Assembly (NCBI GenBank): GCA_018266915.1
Contig: JAFDZM010000050.1
Location: forward strand, 34,485-98,484
DNA length: 64,000 nucleotides
Direction of reading: 5' to 3'
Origin: Bacteroidota bacterium
GTDB lineage: Bacteria > Bacteroidota > Bacteroidia > Sphingobacteriales > Sphingobacteriaceae
Shown: in pieces, positions 42,067 through 51,800 of the stretch
Layout of the letters: each line of letters opens with the position of its first letter
Numbering within the stretch: position 1 is the stretch's first letter
The notes under the pieces: model-generated
The model's database searches: none
Told to the model about the DNA's origin: nothing
Seen by the model: the letters and a program-made list of their open reading frames with translations, nothing else
Program-made: the position numbers and the translations under genes

Positions 42067-44334
42067 ATGAACCAAAAATTACGGATCATTAGTATTGTAG
42101 TGGCAATCGCGTTTTCCTGTTCAGCCGGTTGGGCCCAGCGTGTTAGTAAGCAAACACAAATGAATGAATTCGTAACAGCGCTGATGAAAAAAATGACGCT
42201 GGACGAAAAATTGGGGCAGTTGAACCTGATTACACCGGCCGCGAGAACAGGGCCGTTCGCCACAAAAAATGCAACAGCTAAAATGATGGACGGATCAGCT
42301 GGAAATGTTTTCGGCGTACTGGGTACTCCATCCAGTGTCCATTCCAAACTCTCGTTAGCTGACAGTTCAAGACTCAAGATACCTTTGCTGTCAGGGCTTG
42401 ATATCATACATGGTTATAAGACGATTTTCCCGATCCCGCTCGGGCTTTCCTGCACATGGGATTCGACGCTTATAGAACGGACGGCAAGAATCGCTGCTGT
42501 CGAGGCGACTGCCGCGGGCTATAACTGGACATTTTCACCGATGGTCGATATAACCCGTGACCCGCGTTGGGGCAGAGTGATGGAAGGATCCGGAGAAGAT
42601 CCTTTTCTTGGGTCGATAATTGCACGGGCCATGGTGAAAGGCTACCAGGGCAAAGATTTAAAAGATCCAACATCACTGATGGCTTGTATAAAGCACTTTG
42701 GTATGTATGGTGCCGCTGAAGCAGGACGCGATTATAATACCACAGATATGAGCCGGTTATCGATGTACCAAAACTATTTGCCGCCCTATAAGGCAGCGGT
42801 CGATGCGGGAGCCGGCAGCGTAATGTGTTCCTTTAACGAGGTGGACGGCATTCCCGCTACAGCAAACAAGTGGCTTTTGACCGATTTGCTGAGAAACCAA
42901 TGGGGTTTTAATGGCTTCGTGGTCACCGATTATAACGCCGTACAGGAATTGATCGCGCATGGCGTAGCCGCCGATTATAAGCAAGCAGCGCAACTGTCCC
43001 TATCCGCAGGTGTTGACATGGATATGGTCAGCGAGAGCATGATTGCTTCATTAAAGGATTTACTTAAGGCTGGCAAAGTGTCAATGGCTCAAATTGATGC
43101 CGCCTGCAGCAGGGTGCTTGAAGCCAAATATAAATTGGGCTTACTCTCTGGCTCGGCACGGCAATTTGATGCGGCCAGGGCTGCACAAGTAACGTTGACC
43201 GACGAAAATAAAAGCATCGCGAAGCTTGCCGCACTGAAGTCCTTTGTGTTGCTGGAAAATAAAAACAACACCTTACCGCTAAAAAAGAATACGCATATCG
43301 CATTAATCGGCCCGTTTGCCAATAACCAACGTGAAATGTTCAGCTCCTGGGTTATTGCAGGAGACGTCAAAAGTGTGGTTACGATTTATGACGGGATCAG
43401 GGCGAAGGCGTCCGAGACAATATATGCTGAAGGGTCACAGGTCAACGACGACACGATTACGATCAAAAAAAGAGGAGGCAGCTTTGATAGCCTGAAGCAG
43501 CAGCGAATGATCAAAGAGGCGGTCGATGCCGCACAAAAGTCTGATGTCATCGTCACAGTATTAGGCGAATCGTCAACGATGTCTGGCGAGGCAAGGAGCC
43601 GAACAGATATTTCTATTCCGCATTGCCAGCGGGAATTATTAAAAGCCCTCAAAAGTACCGGGAAACCTGTTATTCTCCTTTTATTGAACGGACGACCCTT
43701 AACGATTCAGGAAGACTTGCTATATACCGATGCGGTTGTTGAAATATGGCGTCCAGGTACTGAAGCAGGCAATGCAATCGCAGACGTCTTGTTTGGCGAT
43801 TACAATCCTTCCGGAAAATTGACAATGACGTTCCCGCGTTCTGTCGGACAAATTCCTGTTTATTATAACCACAAAAATACGGGAAGACCTTATTTAGGTA
43901 AACAGGAGTATGTTTCCAGTTATATGGACCAGTATAACAGCCCTCTTTATTCCTTTGGTTATGGACTGAGTTACACAACCTTTAAGTATAGTCAAATCAG
44001 CCTGAGTGATACGCTATTGAGGGGTACAAAAGCTAAACTGAAGGCCACCATAACAGTGACGAATTCGGGGAGTTATGCAGGTGAAGAAACTGTTCAGCTC
44101 TACCTGAACGATCCTGTGGCATCCGTAACAAGACCGGTCGAAGAACTTAAGCATTTTCAAAAAGTGTTTTTGAAACCCGGAGAATCAAAGCAGGTAACTT
44201 TTGATATCACCGCCAACGATCTCAAATTTTTTAACAGCAATCTCAAATGGGATTGGGAAGCAGGGAGGTTCGTTGTATTCATCGGCGGTGGATCGGATAT
44301 GGTGAAGACTGCCGGTTTCGTATGGGAGAAATAA
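42067..44334 (+). CDS. Glycoside hydrolase family 3, BglX-like beta-glucosidase
   Basis: The start is placed at 42067 (MNQKLRIISIV), which gives a signal peptide ending near GWAQ; the longer frame reaches back into the preceding gene. The 755-residue enzyme has the GH3 barrel, the alpha/beta domain and a C-terminal fibronectin-like domain (VTNSGSYAGEETVQLYL, PVEELKHFQKV). The nucleophile is D288 in FVVTDYNAV and the probable acid/base is E508 in SGEARSRTD. Early motifs SPMVDITRDPRWGR and CIKHFGMYG are those of BglX. The likely reaction is release of beta-linked glucose from oligosaccharides in the periplasm. It follows the small secreted protein by 94 bases. Confidence 0.92.
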   Translation: MNQKLRIISIVVAIAFSCSAGWAQRVSKQTQMNEFVTALMKKMTLDEKLGQLNLITPAARTGPFATKNATAKMMDGSAGNVFGVLGTPSSVHSKLSLADSSRLKIPLLSGLDIIHGYKTIFPIPLGLSCTWDSTLIERTARIAAVEATAAGYNWTFSPMVDITRDPRWGRVMEGSGEDPFLGSIIARAMVKGYQGKDLKDPTSLMACIKHFGMYGAAEAGRDYNTTDMSRLSMYQNYLPPYKAAVDAGAGSVMCSFNEVDGIPATANKWLLTDLLRNQWGFNGFVVTDYNAVQELIAHGVAADYKQAAQLSLSAGVDMDMVSESMIASLKDLLKAGKVSMAQIDAACSRVLEAKYKLGLLSGSARQFDAARAAQVTLTDENKSIAKLAALKSFVLLENKNNTLPLKKNTHIALIGPFANNQREMFSSWVIAGDVKSVVTIYDGIRAKASETIYAEGSQVNDDTITIKKRGGSFDSLKQQRMIKEAVDAAQKSDVIVTVLGESSTMSGEARSRTDISIPHCQRELLKALKSTGKPVILLLLNGRPLTIQEDLLYTDAVVEIWRPGTEAGNAIADVLFGDYNPSGKLTMTFPRSVGQIPVYYNHKNTGRPYLGKQEYVSSYMDQYNSPLYSFGYGLSYTTFKYSQISLSDTLLRGTKAKLKATITVTNSGSYAGEETVQLYLNDPVASVTRPVEELKHFQKVFLKPGESKQVTFDITANDLKFFNSNLKWDWEAGRFVVFIGGGSDMVKTAGFVWEK

Positions 44335-44437
44335 AATTACAAGACTCTGCTGCTGAAAAAGTTTAGCTCGTGCATCAGGTGAGTTGTCATAACAGTGCGA
44401 TAGTTGACAGGAGTTAGGTACCGCTTTAATGATTTAA

Positions 44438-46909
44438 ATGAAAAAAATAATGGTAAATAAAATAGCAGTCTTTACGGCAACCAGCCTCGCGGCTATTTTC
44501 CTAAGCAGTTCAACGCTGCCTGGAAACGTAGAGCGCCGCAATACCCGGGCTGCTTCGGGCCGTCCCGTGCTCAAAGACACCACAGAGTATTTTATAAGGA
44601 TAGGACACCTGAAGTTTCGCGACTTGAATAAGAATGGCAAGCTGGACATTTATGAAGATTACCGCAAGCCAATCGATCAAAGAGCAAATGATCTTTTGTC
44701 AAAAATGACGATGGATGAAAAGCTCGCTCAACTCGAATGCCCCTGGACTACGAAAGCAAAATGCTACGCAAACAACCACTTTGACGATGCCGAGGCGATT
44801 AAATTGTTTCCGAACGGACTTGGAATGCTGTTCCGGCTTAGCGATGGGGCCAATTCCATGTCAACAGAGAATACCCCGGAACCTTCACAGATCGCTCTCC
44901 TTGCAAATAGCACGCAACGGTTCTTTATCAATAAAACGAGGTTGGGAATTCCAGTTTTTTACGTTGAAGAGGGACTCCATGGGCTGATGGTCAGAAACGG
45001 AACAAACTTCCCATCCGCTTTGGGAATGTCTTCTTCCTGGAATGAGAGCTTAACCAAAGACGTATTCAGCGCAATTGCAGCTGAAGGGCGTGCTGTAGGA
45101 TCCCACGCGCTGCTTGCTCCGGTGATCGATCTTGCTCTTGATCCAAGGTGGGGCCGTACGGAAGAGACGATGGGGGAAGACCCGTACTTAACATCCAGGC
45201 TGGGAGTAGTCAAGGTAAAGGCGCTCCAGGGCGATGCAGCTATTCCGGACAGCAATCACGTAGTGGCAGTACTGAAACACTTCGGCGCTCACGGGCAATC
45301 TGAAGGTGGTATAAATACCGGCCCTTCCTTTGTTTCCGAAAGGCAACTTAGGGAAGTAAATTTCAAACCATTTAAGGCCGCGATCGAAGAAGGGGGCGCT
45401 TTGGGGTTAATGCCTAATTACAATGAAATCAGCGGAATTCCTGCCCATGCTAACAGGTGGTTGTTAACGGACGTTTTACGAAAAGAATGGGGCTTTAAAG
45501 GCGTGGTGATTTCTGACTACACTGCGACCGACGAGTTGAAAGAAAGGCATCACATCGCGGCTGACTATCCGGAAGCGGGTGCTAAGGCATTGAATGCAGG
45601 TGTAGATGTTGAATTAACGGAAAAGTTTACTTATTCGGGTATTCCAGCCGATATCAAAAATGGAACCACCAGTTTGGCTACTCTAAATAAGGCGGTGTTG
45701 CATGTCCTGGAACTTAAATTCAGGCTGGGTCTGTTCGAACGCCCGTATATTAACACGAACAAAACTGCAATAGTCGGATCGGCGGAACATGCTGGTCTGG
45801 CGTTGAAGGCTGCAAGACAATCCATCGTTTTACTAAAAAATGAAAATAACTTGTTGCCTTTGGACCGAAAGAAATATAAAAAGATAGCCATAATCGGTCC
45901 TAATGCCGACCAATGTATTCTTGGCGGATATTCTCAAACGCCAAAGTCAAAAATAAGCCCTCTGGAAGCCATTAGGGAAAAATATAAAGACGTAGAGGTT
46001 GTTTATGCGCCTGGCTGCCTTTTGAATGCTTCGCATTCCAATTCGATGTTTGCACCGGTCAAGCCGGTTCCTCATGAAGAAAATATCAAGCTTATTCGGG
46101 AGGCTGTCCAGGCGGCAAGAACTTCAGATGTTGTGGTGCTTATGCTGGGGGGTAACGATCGTATTTCGCGGGAAGCAGTGAGTAATTTTAGTCCCGGCGA
46201 TTTGGCTAACCTGGAATTATTTGGAGATCAAAATGAATTAATTGATTCTCTTAAGAGCCTGAATAAGCCGATGGCAGCTTTTGTCTTTAGCGGGCCTCCC
46301 GTTTCTTTTATGCACCTAAGCCAGTCAGTACCCGCCGTCGTACAATGCTGGTACCTCGGACAGGAAACCGGGTATGCTGTTGCGGAGACGTTATTTGGTG
46401 ACAACAATCCTTCAGGAAAACTAACCATTTCAATACCGCGTTCAGCAGGCCACTTACCAGATTATTATTTCGTCAAGCCCACCGCTCGGGAGCGTGGTTA
46501 TAACCTCGATAGCAGTGCACCTTTATATCCATTTGGTTTTGGCCTTAGTTATACCAAATTTGAATATAACAATCTTAAAATCTCTAAGAAAAGTATAACC
46601 GCTAAAGAGAACGTCACCGTTACCATCGATGTGAAGAATACAGGGGCGCGTCCGGGTGACGAGATTGTCCAGCTTTATATTCATGACCTGGTAAGCTCTG
46701 TCACGCGCCCGGTTAAAGAATTAAAGGATTTTAAAAGGATCTCGCTGGCGCCCGGAGAAACTAAACAGGTGAGTTTCACGATCACACCGGATAAGCTTCA
46801 GTTTTATGATGTAAACATGAAGGAAATCATCGAGCCGGGGGATTTTGATATCATGGTGGGGCCTTCTTCTCAACAATATACAACCGCAAAGCTGACAGTA
46901 ATAAAATAA
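44438..46909 (+). CDS. Glycoside hydrolase family 3, second type
   Basis: This exported GH3 enzyme has 823 residues. After a signal peptide (to about residue 30) and a short linker come the barrel, with LAPVIDLALDPRWGRTEE and VLKHFGAHG, and the nucleophile D360 in GVVISDYTAT. The second domain has NNLLPLDRKKYKKIAIIGPNAD in two adjacent runs. The acid/base region GGNDRISREAV differs from the GEGxDR of typical xylosidases, and the C-terminal fibronectin-like domain includes VKNTGARPGDEIVQLYI. The sequence is unlike the previous GH3, and a beta-xylosidase or beta-glucosidase of different linkage preference is likely. It lies 103 bases after the first GH3 gene with no terminator seen between. Confidence 0.9.
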   Translation: MKKIMVNKIAVFTATSLAAIFLSSSTLPGNVERRNTRAASGRPVLKDTTEYFIRIGHLKFRDLNKNGKLDIYEDYRKPIDQRANDLLSKMTMDEKLAQLECPWTTKAKCYANNHFDDAEAIKLFPNGLGMLFRLSDGANSMSTENTPEPSQIALLANSTQRFFINKTRLGIPVFYVEEGLHGLMVRNGTNFPSALGMSSSWNESLTKDVFSAIAAEGRAVGSHALLAPVIDLALDPRWGRTEETMGEDPYLTSRLGVVKVKALQGDAAIPDSNHVVAVLKHFGAHGQSEGGINTGPSFVSERQLREVNFKPFKAAIEEGGALGLMPNYNEISGIPAHANRWLLTDVLRKEWGFKGVVISDYTATDELKERHHIAADYPEAGAKALNAGVDVELTEKFTYSGIPADIKNGTTSLATLNKAVLHVLELKFRLGLFERPYINTNKTAIVGSAEHAGLALKAARQSIVLLKNENNLLPLDRKKYKKIAIIGPNADQCILGGYSQTPKSKISPLEAIREKYKDVEVVYAPGCLLNASHSNSMFAPVKPVPHEENIKLIREAVQAARTSDVVVLMLGGNDRISREAVSNFSPGDLANLELFGDQNELIDSLKSLNKPMAAFVFSGPPVSFMHLSQSVPAVVQCWYLGQETGYAVAETLFGDNNPSGKLTISIPRSAGHLPDYYFVKPTARERGYNLDSSAPLYPFGFGLSYTKFEYNNLKISKKSITAKENVTVTIDVKNTGARPGDEIVQLYIHDLVSSVTRPVKELKDFKRISLAPGETKQVSFTITPDKLQFYDVNMKEIIEPGDFDIMVGPSSQQYTTAKLTVIK

Positions 46910-47018
46910 TGACGTGAGCCCTTCGGCTGTTACAAGGAAACAGATTAAATCCTTTGGGGACGTGAGGCGATAAAATTTGATTTGAGGTTTCTATTTGTGC
47001 GAAGTGCATTTTTAAATA

Positions 47019-49850
47019 ATGAATAAAAAAAACATTTTTCGTTTGGCAGGCTATATGCTGTTTTGTCTGATTTCTATCCAGACTCACGCCCAACAAGCTG
47101 TGCGCGAGCGCCTTTCTCTTGACAAAGGGTGGTTGTTCCACCCGGGAGATATCCCTTTCCCGGTCGTTCGGGGCCATGCGCAAACCTATGCGACTTCCAA
47201 GACCGGAAATGCTACGGGAGCTGCTGCCCAAAATTACGATGACAAGAATTGGCGGCGTCTGAATCTGCCGCATGACTGGGCCGTTGAAATGCCTTTTGAT
47301 TCAACTGAAAACGCAGTGCAAGGTTATCGCCACAGGGGAATCGGGTGGTACCGGCGGAGTTTTAAGCTAAGCCGGGCAGACAAAGGAAAACATCTCGAAC
47401 TCCAGTTTGACGGGATCGCAACGAATGCAACCATCTGGGTTAATGGGTGTATTGTGGACCACAACTGGAGCGGGTATTCTTCGGCTTACATCGATATCAC
47501 TCAACTTGCGAAATATGGCGACGATGAAGTAAATGTAGTTGCAGTCAGAGTAGATGCTGAAACGCATGAAGGCTGGTGGTATGAGGGCGCAGGAATTTAC
47601 CGCCATACCTGGCTTGTAAAGACTTCACCCGTTCATATCATAACCGATGGCGTTTTTGCCCAGCCTCTGAAAACGCGTGGTGGAGACTGGGTTATTCCGG
47701 CACAGGTAACGTTGGAAAACTCAGGTACCAGCACGGCAAATGTATCTGTGTACGCGACGCTATATGATCAGAAAGGCCGCGAAGTTAACAGCGGACAGAC
47801 AAAGGCTGCAGTGCGGGTATTTGACCAGACCACAGCCTCAGTCCGGCTTTCCGTTCAACATCCGGTTTTATGGACTCCGGATAACCCTGCTCTATACAAA
47901 GTAAAAATAAGGGTCGGACAAAATGATACCACGGTAGATGAGCTGACAACAAAATGTGGATTTCGCACGATTGCATTTACAGCTGATTCCGGTTTTTATT
48001 TGAATGGCAAACGTCTGAAAATTAAAGGGGTTTGCAACCATCAGGATCATGCCGGCGTGGGTGTGGCAGTTCCGGACGCTTTATGGGCGTTTCGGTTACG
48101 CAAACTTAAAGAGATGGGCGTTAACGCTTATCGATGTGCACACAACGCCCCTGCATCGGAATTCCTTGACGCATGTGACAGCCTGGGCATGCTGGTGATG
48201 GATGAAAACCGGAATTTTAATGTCGCACCTGAATATACCAGGCAACTCGAGTGGATGGTCCGCCGGGACAGGAATCATCCTGCAATCATACTATGGTCAG
48301 TATTTAACGAGGAACCCATGCAGGCAACTGAACAAGGCTACGAAATGGTCAGAAAGATGAGCGCCATTGTAAAGGCATTGGATACTACCCGGGCGGTTAC
48401 CGCCGCCATGAATGGCGGATTGTTTGCCCCGGTAAATGTTTCTCAAGCCGTAGATGTTGTCGGCTTTAATTACCAGATGCAAAGTTATGACCGTTTTCAT
48501 AAACAAAACCCTGCTATGAAAATGACAAGTTCGGAGGATGTTTCCGCTTTTGCTGTCAGGGGTGAATATTTTTCGGATCGGAGCAAAAATGTCTTAAATG
48601 ATTATGACATTGAACATGCCGGATGGGGGTCCACGCACAGAGCTGAATGGAAAACTATAGCGGAACGTCCATATATGGCCGGTTGTTTTATCTGGACCGG
48701 CTTTGATTACCGGGGGGAACCATCACCTTTTTCCTGGCCATCAGCAGGATCTTTTTTCGGAATTATGGATTTATGTGGTTTCCCGAAAAGCCCTTTTTGG
48801 ATTCATCAGGCACAGTGGCGTGAGGATCTAAACGTACTGCAACTTGTGCCGCATTGGAACTGGCCCGCCGACAGTATTGGTAAAAACATAAAAGTGATGG
48901 CTTTAAGCAACGCGGATTCATTGAAAGTATCGCTGAACGGGAAACTTGTTGGCGCCAGCAAGGCTGACCGGTACGAAATGAACACGTTTCAAATCCCGTA
49001 TCATCCAGGCAAACTGGAAGCCATTGGTTATAAAAATGGTAAAGAAGTCTCTCATTTCAAAATGGAAACAACAGGCACGCCTGTCAGCTTACAACTTATT
49101 CCAGATAGGAATATATTAGCAAACGATGGTTGGGATGCTATGCCTGTTACAGTCCGGGCGCTGGATAGCAAAGGGCGCCCGGTGCCGACAGCTAATATTC
49201 CGGTGGAATTCGAAATAAGCGGTGGCGGTAAAATCATTGGTCTGGGCAATGGGAATCCCAATTTCCATGAACCCGAAAAAGGGAATAAAAGAAGATTATT
49301 CAACGGGTTAGCTCAAATTATTGTTCAGAGTGACGAAGGTGCGACAGCTTCAATAAAACTGATCGCCAAATCACAGGGGATAAAAAGCGGAGTCGCTATC
49401 GTAACATTAAATTATGTGAAGCCAAGGCCATTTGTACCGGTGCTGCTCCCGCCCTTGGCCTTGGATCAATGGAGGGTGTCTCCGGCGTCTGAGGTGCGTC
49501 CCGATGTGAATCAAAAAATAGAAGACAATGATATGAATAGCTGGACATCTGTGAAACCGGGACAACTGGAGGAAATGGTAGGCGGACGTTTTGTAATTTA
49601 TCAGACCATATTCAAACCTTATGATGAACAGCAGCGAAATGGGGGAGACTTGATATTTCATAACGTAGTCGGCAAGGCTGAGGTTTGGATGGATGGAAGG
49701 ATGATAGGGCTGAAAAGTGCTGCTAAAGCGAATGACTTGCGCGTTCATTTTGGATCAGGAAACGGCGAAAGAACGTTGAGAATATTGATAGAAACGTCAC
49801 CTGGCGAAAAAGCCGGACTTGGAGGATCAATAACTGTTCAACCTTATTGA
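47019..49850 (+). CDS. Glycoside hydrolase family 2 (beta-galactosidase-like), first copy
   Basis: This 943-residue exported enzyme has the order signal peptide (to about residue 25), sugar-binding jelly roll (RLNLPHDWAVEMPFD, YRHRGIGWYRRSF), immunoglobulin-like domain, catalytic barrel, DUF4982 and further C-terminal beta domains. The acid/base is E431 in SVFNEEP and the nucleophile candidate is E506 in TSSEDVSA. The barrel entrance KGVCNHQDH is conserved. The barrel ends with FIWTGFDYRGEPSPFSWPS, common in Bacteroidota exo-galactosidases. It probably removes beta-linked galactose, but related members act on other sugars. It follows GH3 in the same orientation. Confidence 0.9.
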   Translation: MNKKNIFRLAGYMLFCLISIQTHAQQAVRERLSLDKGWLFHPGDIPFPVVRGHAQTYATSKTGNATGAAAQNYDDKNWRRLNLPHDWAVEMPFDSTENAVQGYRHRGIGWYRRSFKLSRADKGKHLELQFDGIATNATIWVNGCIVDHNWSGYSSAYIDITQLAKYGDDEVNVVAVRVDAETHEGWWYEGAGIYRHTWLVKTSPVHIITDGVFAQPLKTRGGDWVIPAQVTLENSGTSTANVSVYATLYDQKGREVNSGQTKAAVRVFDQTTASVRLSVQHPVLWTPDNPALYKVKIRVGQNDTTVDELTTKCGFRTIAFTADSGFYLNGKRLKIKGVCNHQDHAGVGVAVPDALWAFRLRKLKEMGVNAYRCAHNAPASEFLDACDSLGMLVMDENRNFNVAPEYTRQLEWMVRRDRNHPAIILWSVFNEEPMQATEQGYEMVRKMSAIVKALDTTRAVTAAMNGGLFAPVNVSQAVDVVGFNYQMQSYDRFHKQNPAMKMTSSEDVSAFAVRGEYFSDRSKNVLNDYDIEHAGWGSTHRAEWKTIAERPYMAGCFIWTGFDYRGEPSPFSWPSAGSFFGIMDLCGFPKSPFWIHQAQWREDLNVLQLVPHWNWPADSIGKNIKVMALSNADSLKVSLNGKLVGASKADRYEMNTFQIPYHPGKLEAIGYKNGKEVSHFKMETTGTPVSLQLIPDRNILANDGWDAMPVTVRALDSKGRPVPTANIPVEFEISGGGKIIGLGNGNPNFHEPEKGNKRRLFNGLAQIIVQSDEGATASIKLIAKSQGIKSGVAIVTLNYVKPRPFVPVLLPPLALDQWRVSPASEVRPDVNQKIEDNDMNSWTSVKPGQLEEMVGGRFVIYQTIFKPYDEQQRNGGDLIFHNVVGKAEVWMDGRMIGLKSAAKANDLRVHFGSGNGERTLRILIETSPGEKAGLGGSITVQPY

Positions 49851-49930
49851 CGTCCTTGAGCAACTATGTAAACAGGATTATGGTCCTTAATGAGCCATTA
49901 AAAAATTATAAATTGAGAAAGATAAAACTT

Positions 49931-51697
49931 ATGTGTTTTGCAATCGACGAGATAAAGAAAGGAGTCATTCTTTTTTTGCTGATGCTTACCGTACTGTGCT
50001 GGTTTCCGCTTTGGAGTTACGGCCAACAAAGTAGTTTTCAAGCACAAAAAACTGTCTGTAATCCGCTGAATCTGAGTTATCGTTTTGCTTTGTTCGGACA
50101 TCCGGCCCGCGAGGGGGCAGATCCTACGGTTGTCCTGTTCAAGAACAAGTATTATCTGTTCGTGTCAAAATCGGGCGGATATTGGTCATCCGATAATTTG
50201 ATCAATTGGAAGTTTATCACATCTTCTGATCTTCCTTGGGAAGACTACGCCCCAACCGCCGTTGCTATAAAAGATACGCTCTATTTCCTTGCCTCAACCG
50301 CATTAAGTCAAAAGAGATGTATTTACAAGACAGCTAATCCTGAATCAGGGGAATGGACTATCGCAAAAGCTGATTTCCCAATTAAAATGACCGACCCCGA
50401 TTTGTTTCTGGACGATAATGGCCGGCTATATTTTTACTACGGATGCTCGAACAAAGAGCCAATCCATGCGGTCGAGCTAGACCCACACACATTCAATCCT
50501 ATCGGCAAGACGGTCGACTGCTTTAACAGTGATATGGATCAATTCGGCTGGGAACGCAATGGGGATTACAACACTTCAACTGACCGCCCATGGATTGAAG
50601 GATCGTGGATGAACAAATACAAGGATAAATATTATTTGCAGTTTGCTGCTCCCGGAACTGAATATAAAAGCTACGCCGATGGTTTGTATATAGCCGATTC
50701 CCCCTTAGGCCCATTTAAAGCTGCGGACCTGAATCCCGTTTCCTATAAGCCGGAAGGATTCATCGCAGGCGCAGGTCATAGCAGCACTTTTCAAGATAAG
50801 TTTGGGAATTTTTGGCACATGGCTACAATGAGCATTTCAGTAAACCGCCCATTTGAAAGACGATTGGGGTTGTTCCCTGCTTTTTTTGATAAGGACGGAA
50901 CGTTTTACACCTATACCGGCTTTGGCGATTTTCCTCATGACATCCCGCAGCGACGCTTAAACGGGCCGGAGGACTTTCAGCCTTCAGGCATGTTGCTTTC
51001 CTTTAATAAACCGGTTGAGGTGTCGTCTGCAATGCCTGACTGTCAAAAAGAAAAAGCAACAGATGAAAACATACGGACATGGTGGAGCGCAAGAAGCGGA
51101 CACAAAGGGGAATGGATCGTGCTTGATTTAGAACGCCAAAGTAAAATTGCCGCCGTTCAGATCAACTTTGCTGATGTTAAGGCAACAATAAGAGGACGAA
51201 ATGATAGCGTTTGCTATGCTTATTTGTTGGAATATTCCAATGATAAACACAACTGGAAGGAATTAGCGGATAAACGGAGTAACAAAACAGATGTACCGCA
51301 CGATTACATTGAATTAAAGACCCCGGTTACAGCTCGTTACTTGCGGCTCACTAACGAGCATGTGCCTGGCGGCAATTTTTCAATTTCAGATTTTCGTGTA
51401 TTTGGCAAAGGCACAGGCAAACTTCCTCAAGCCATTTCCGGCTTCAAGGCAATCAGGGATAGTGCAGATGGACGAAATGTGACACTTACATGGGCGAAAA
51501 ATAAGGAGACTGTGGGCTACAACGTCCGTTATGGCGTACAGCCCGACAAGTTATATTTGAATTACCAGGTGTTAAATAGCGGGTCCGTTACAATCCGGAG
51601 CTTAGACGATAAGCAAGCGTATTATTTTACGGTAGACGCTTTCAATGAAGTTGGTATCACGCGAGGTAGAAAAGTCATCAGTATAAAAAGTAAATAA
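49931..51697 (+). CDS. GH43-type glycosidase with discoidin and fibronectin III domains
   Basis: The ATG at 49931 gives an N-terminal signal/anchor (VILFLLMLTVLCWFPLW). A five-bladed propeller follows with the GH43 triad intact: D64 in GADPTVV (base), D155 in MTDPDLF (pKa modulator) and E223 in WIEGSWM (acid). After it come a discoidin-like carbohydrate-binding domain (about residues 355-495, with WWSARSGHKGEWIVLDL) and a fibronectin III domain to the end. GH43 enzymes remove arabinose, xylose or galactose; which one is not clear. The frame itself is open from 49847 in overlap with the GH2 gene but has only a TTG there. Confidence 0.87.
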   Translation: MCFAIDEIKKGVILFLLMLTVLCWFPLWSYGQQSSFQAQKTVCNPLNLSYRFALFGHPAREGADPTVVLFKNKYYLFVSKSGGYWSSDNLINWKFITSSDLPWEDYAPTAVAIKDTLYFLASTALSQKRCIYKTANPESGEWTIAKADFPIKMTDPDLFLDDNGRLYFYYGCSNKEPIHAVELDPHTFNPIGKTVDCFNSDMDQFGWERNGDYNTSTDRPWIEGSWMNKYKDKYYLQFAAPGTEYKSYADGLYIADSPLGPFKAADLNPVSYKPEGFIAGAGHSSTFQDKFGNFWHMATMSISVNRPFERRLGLFPAFFDKDGTFYTYTGFGDFPHDIPQRRLNGPEDFQPSGMLLSFNKPVEVSSAMPDCQKEKATDENIRTWWSARSGHKGEWIVLDLERQSKIAAVQINFADVKATIRGRNDSVCYAYLLEYSNDKHNWKELADKRSNKTDVPHDYIELKTPVTARYLRLTNEHVPGGNFSISDFRVFGKGTGKLPQAISGFKAIRDSADGRNVTLTWAKNKETVGYNVRYGVQPDKLYLNYQVLNSGSVTIRSLDDKQAYYFTVDAFNEVGITRGRKVISIKSK

Positions 51698-51800
51698 TGA
51701 AATACCCGAACCATTTGCAATGCAACGACAATTATTGCTGACGGCCGGGTACAGAAAATATAAAACGATTCTTAGAATCAGGATCACTCAAATCGAAATA

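Noticed and set aside
44372..44411. TGTCA and TGACA half-sites before the second GH3 gene as a further regulator operator
   Set aside because: The arms are 15 or more bases apart instead of 3, and the outer C/G of the motif are missing.
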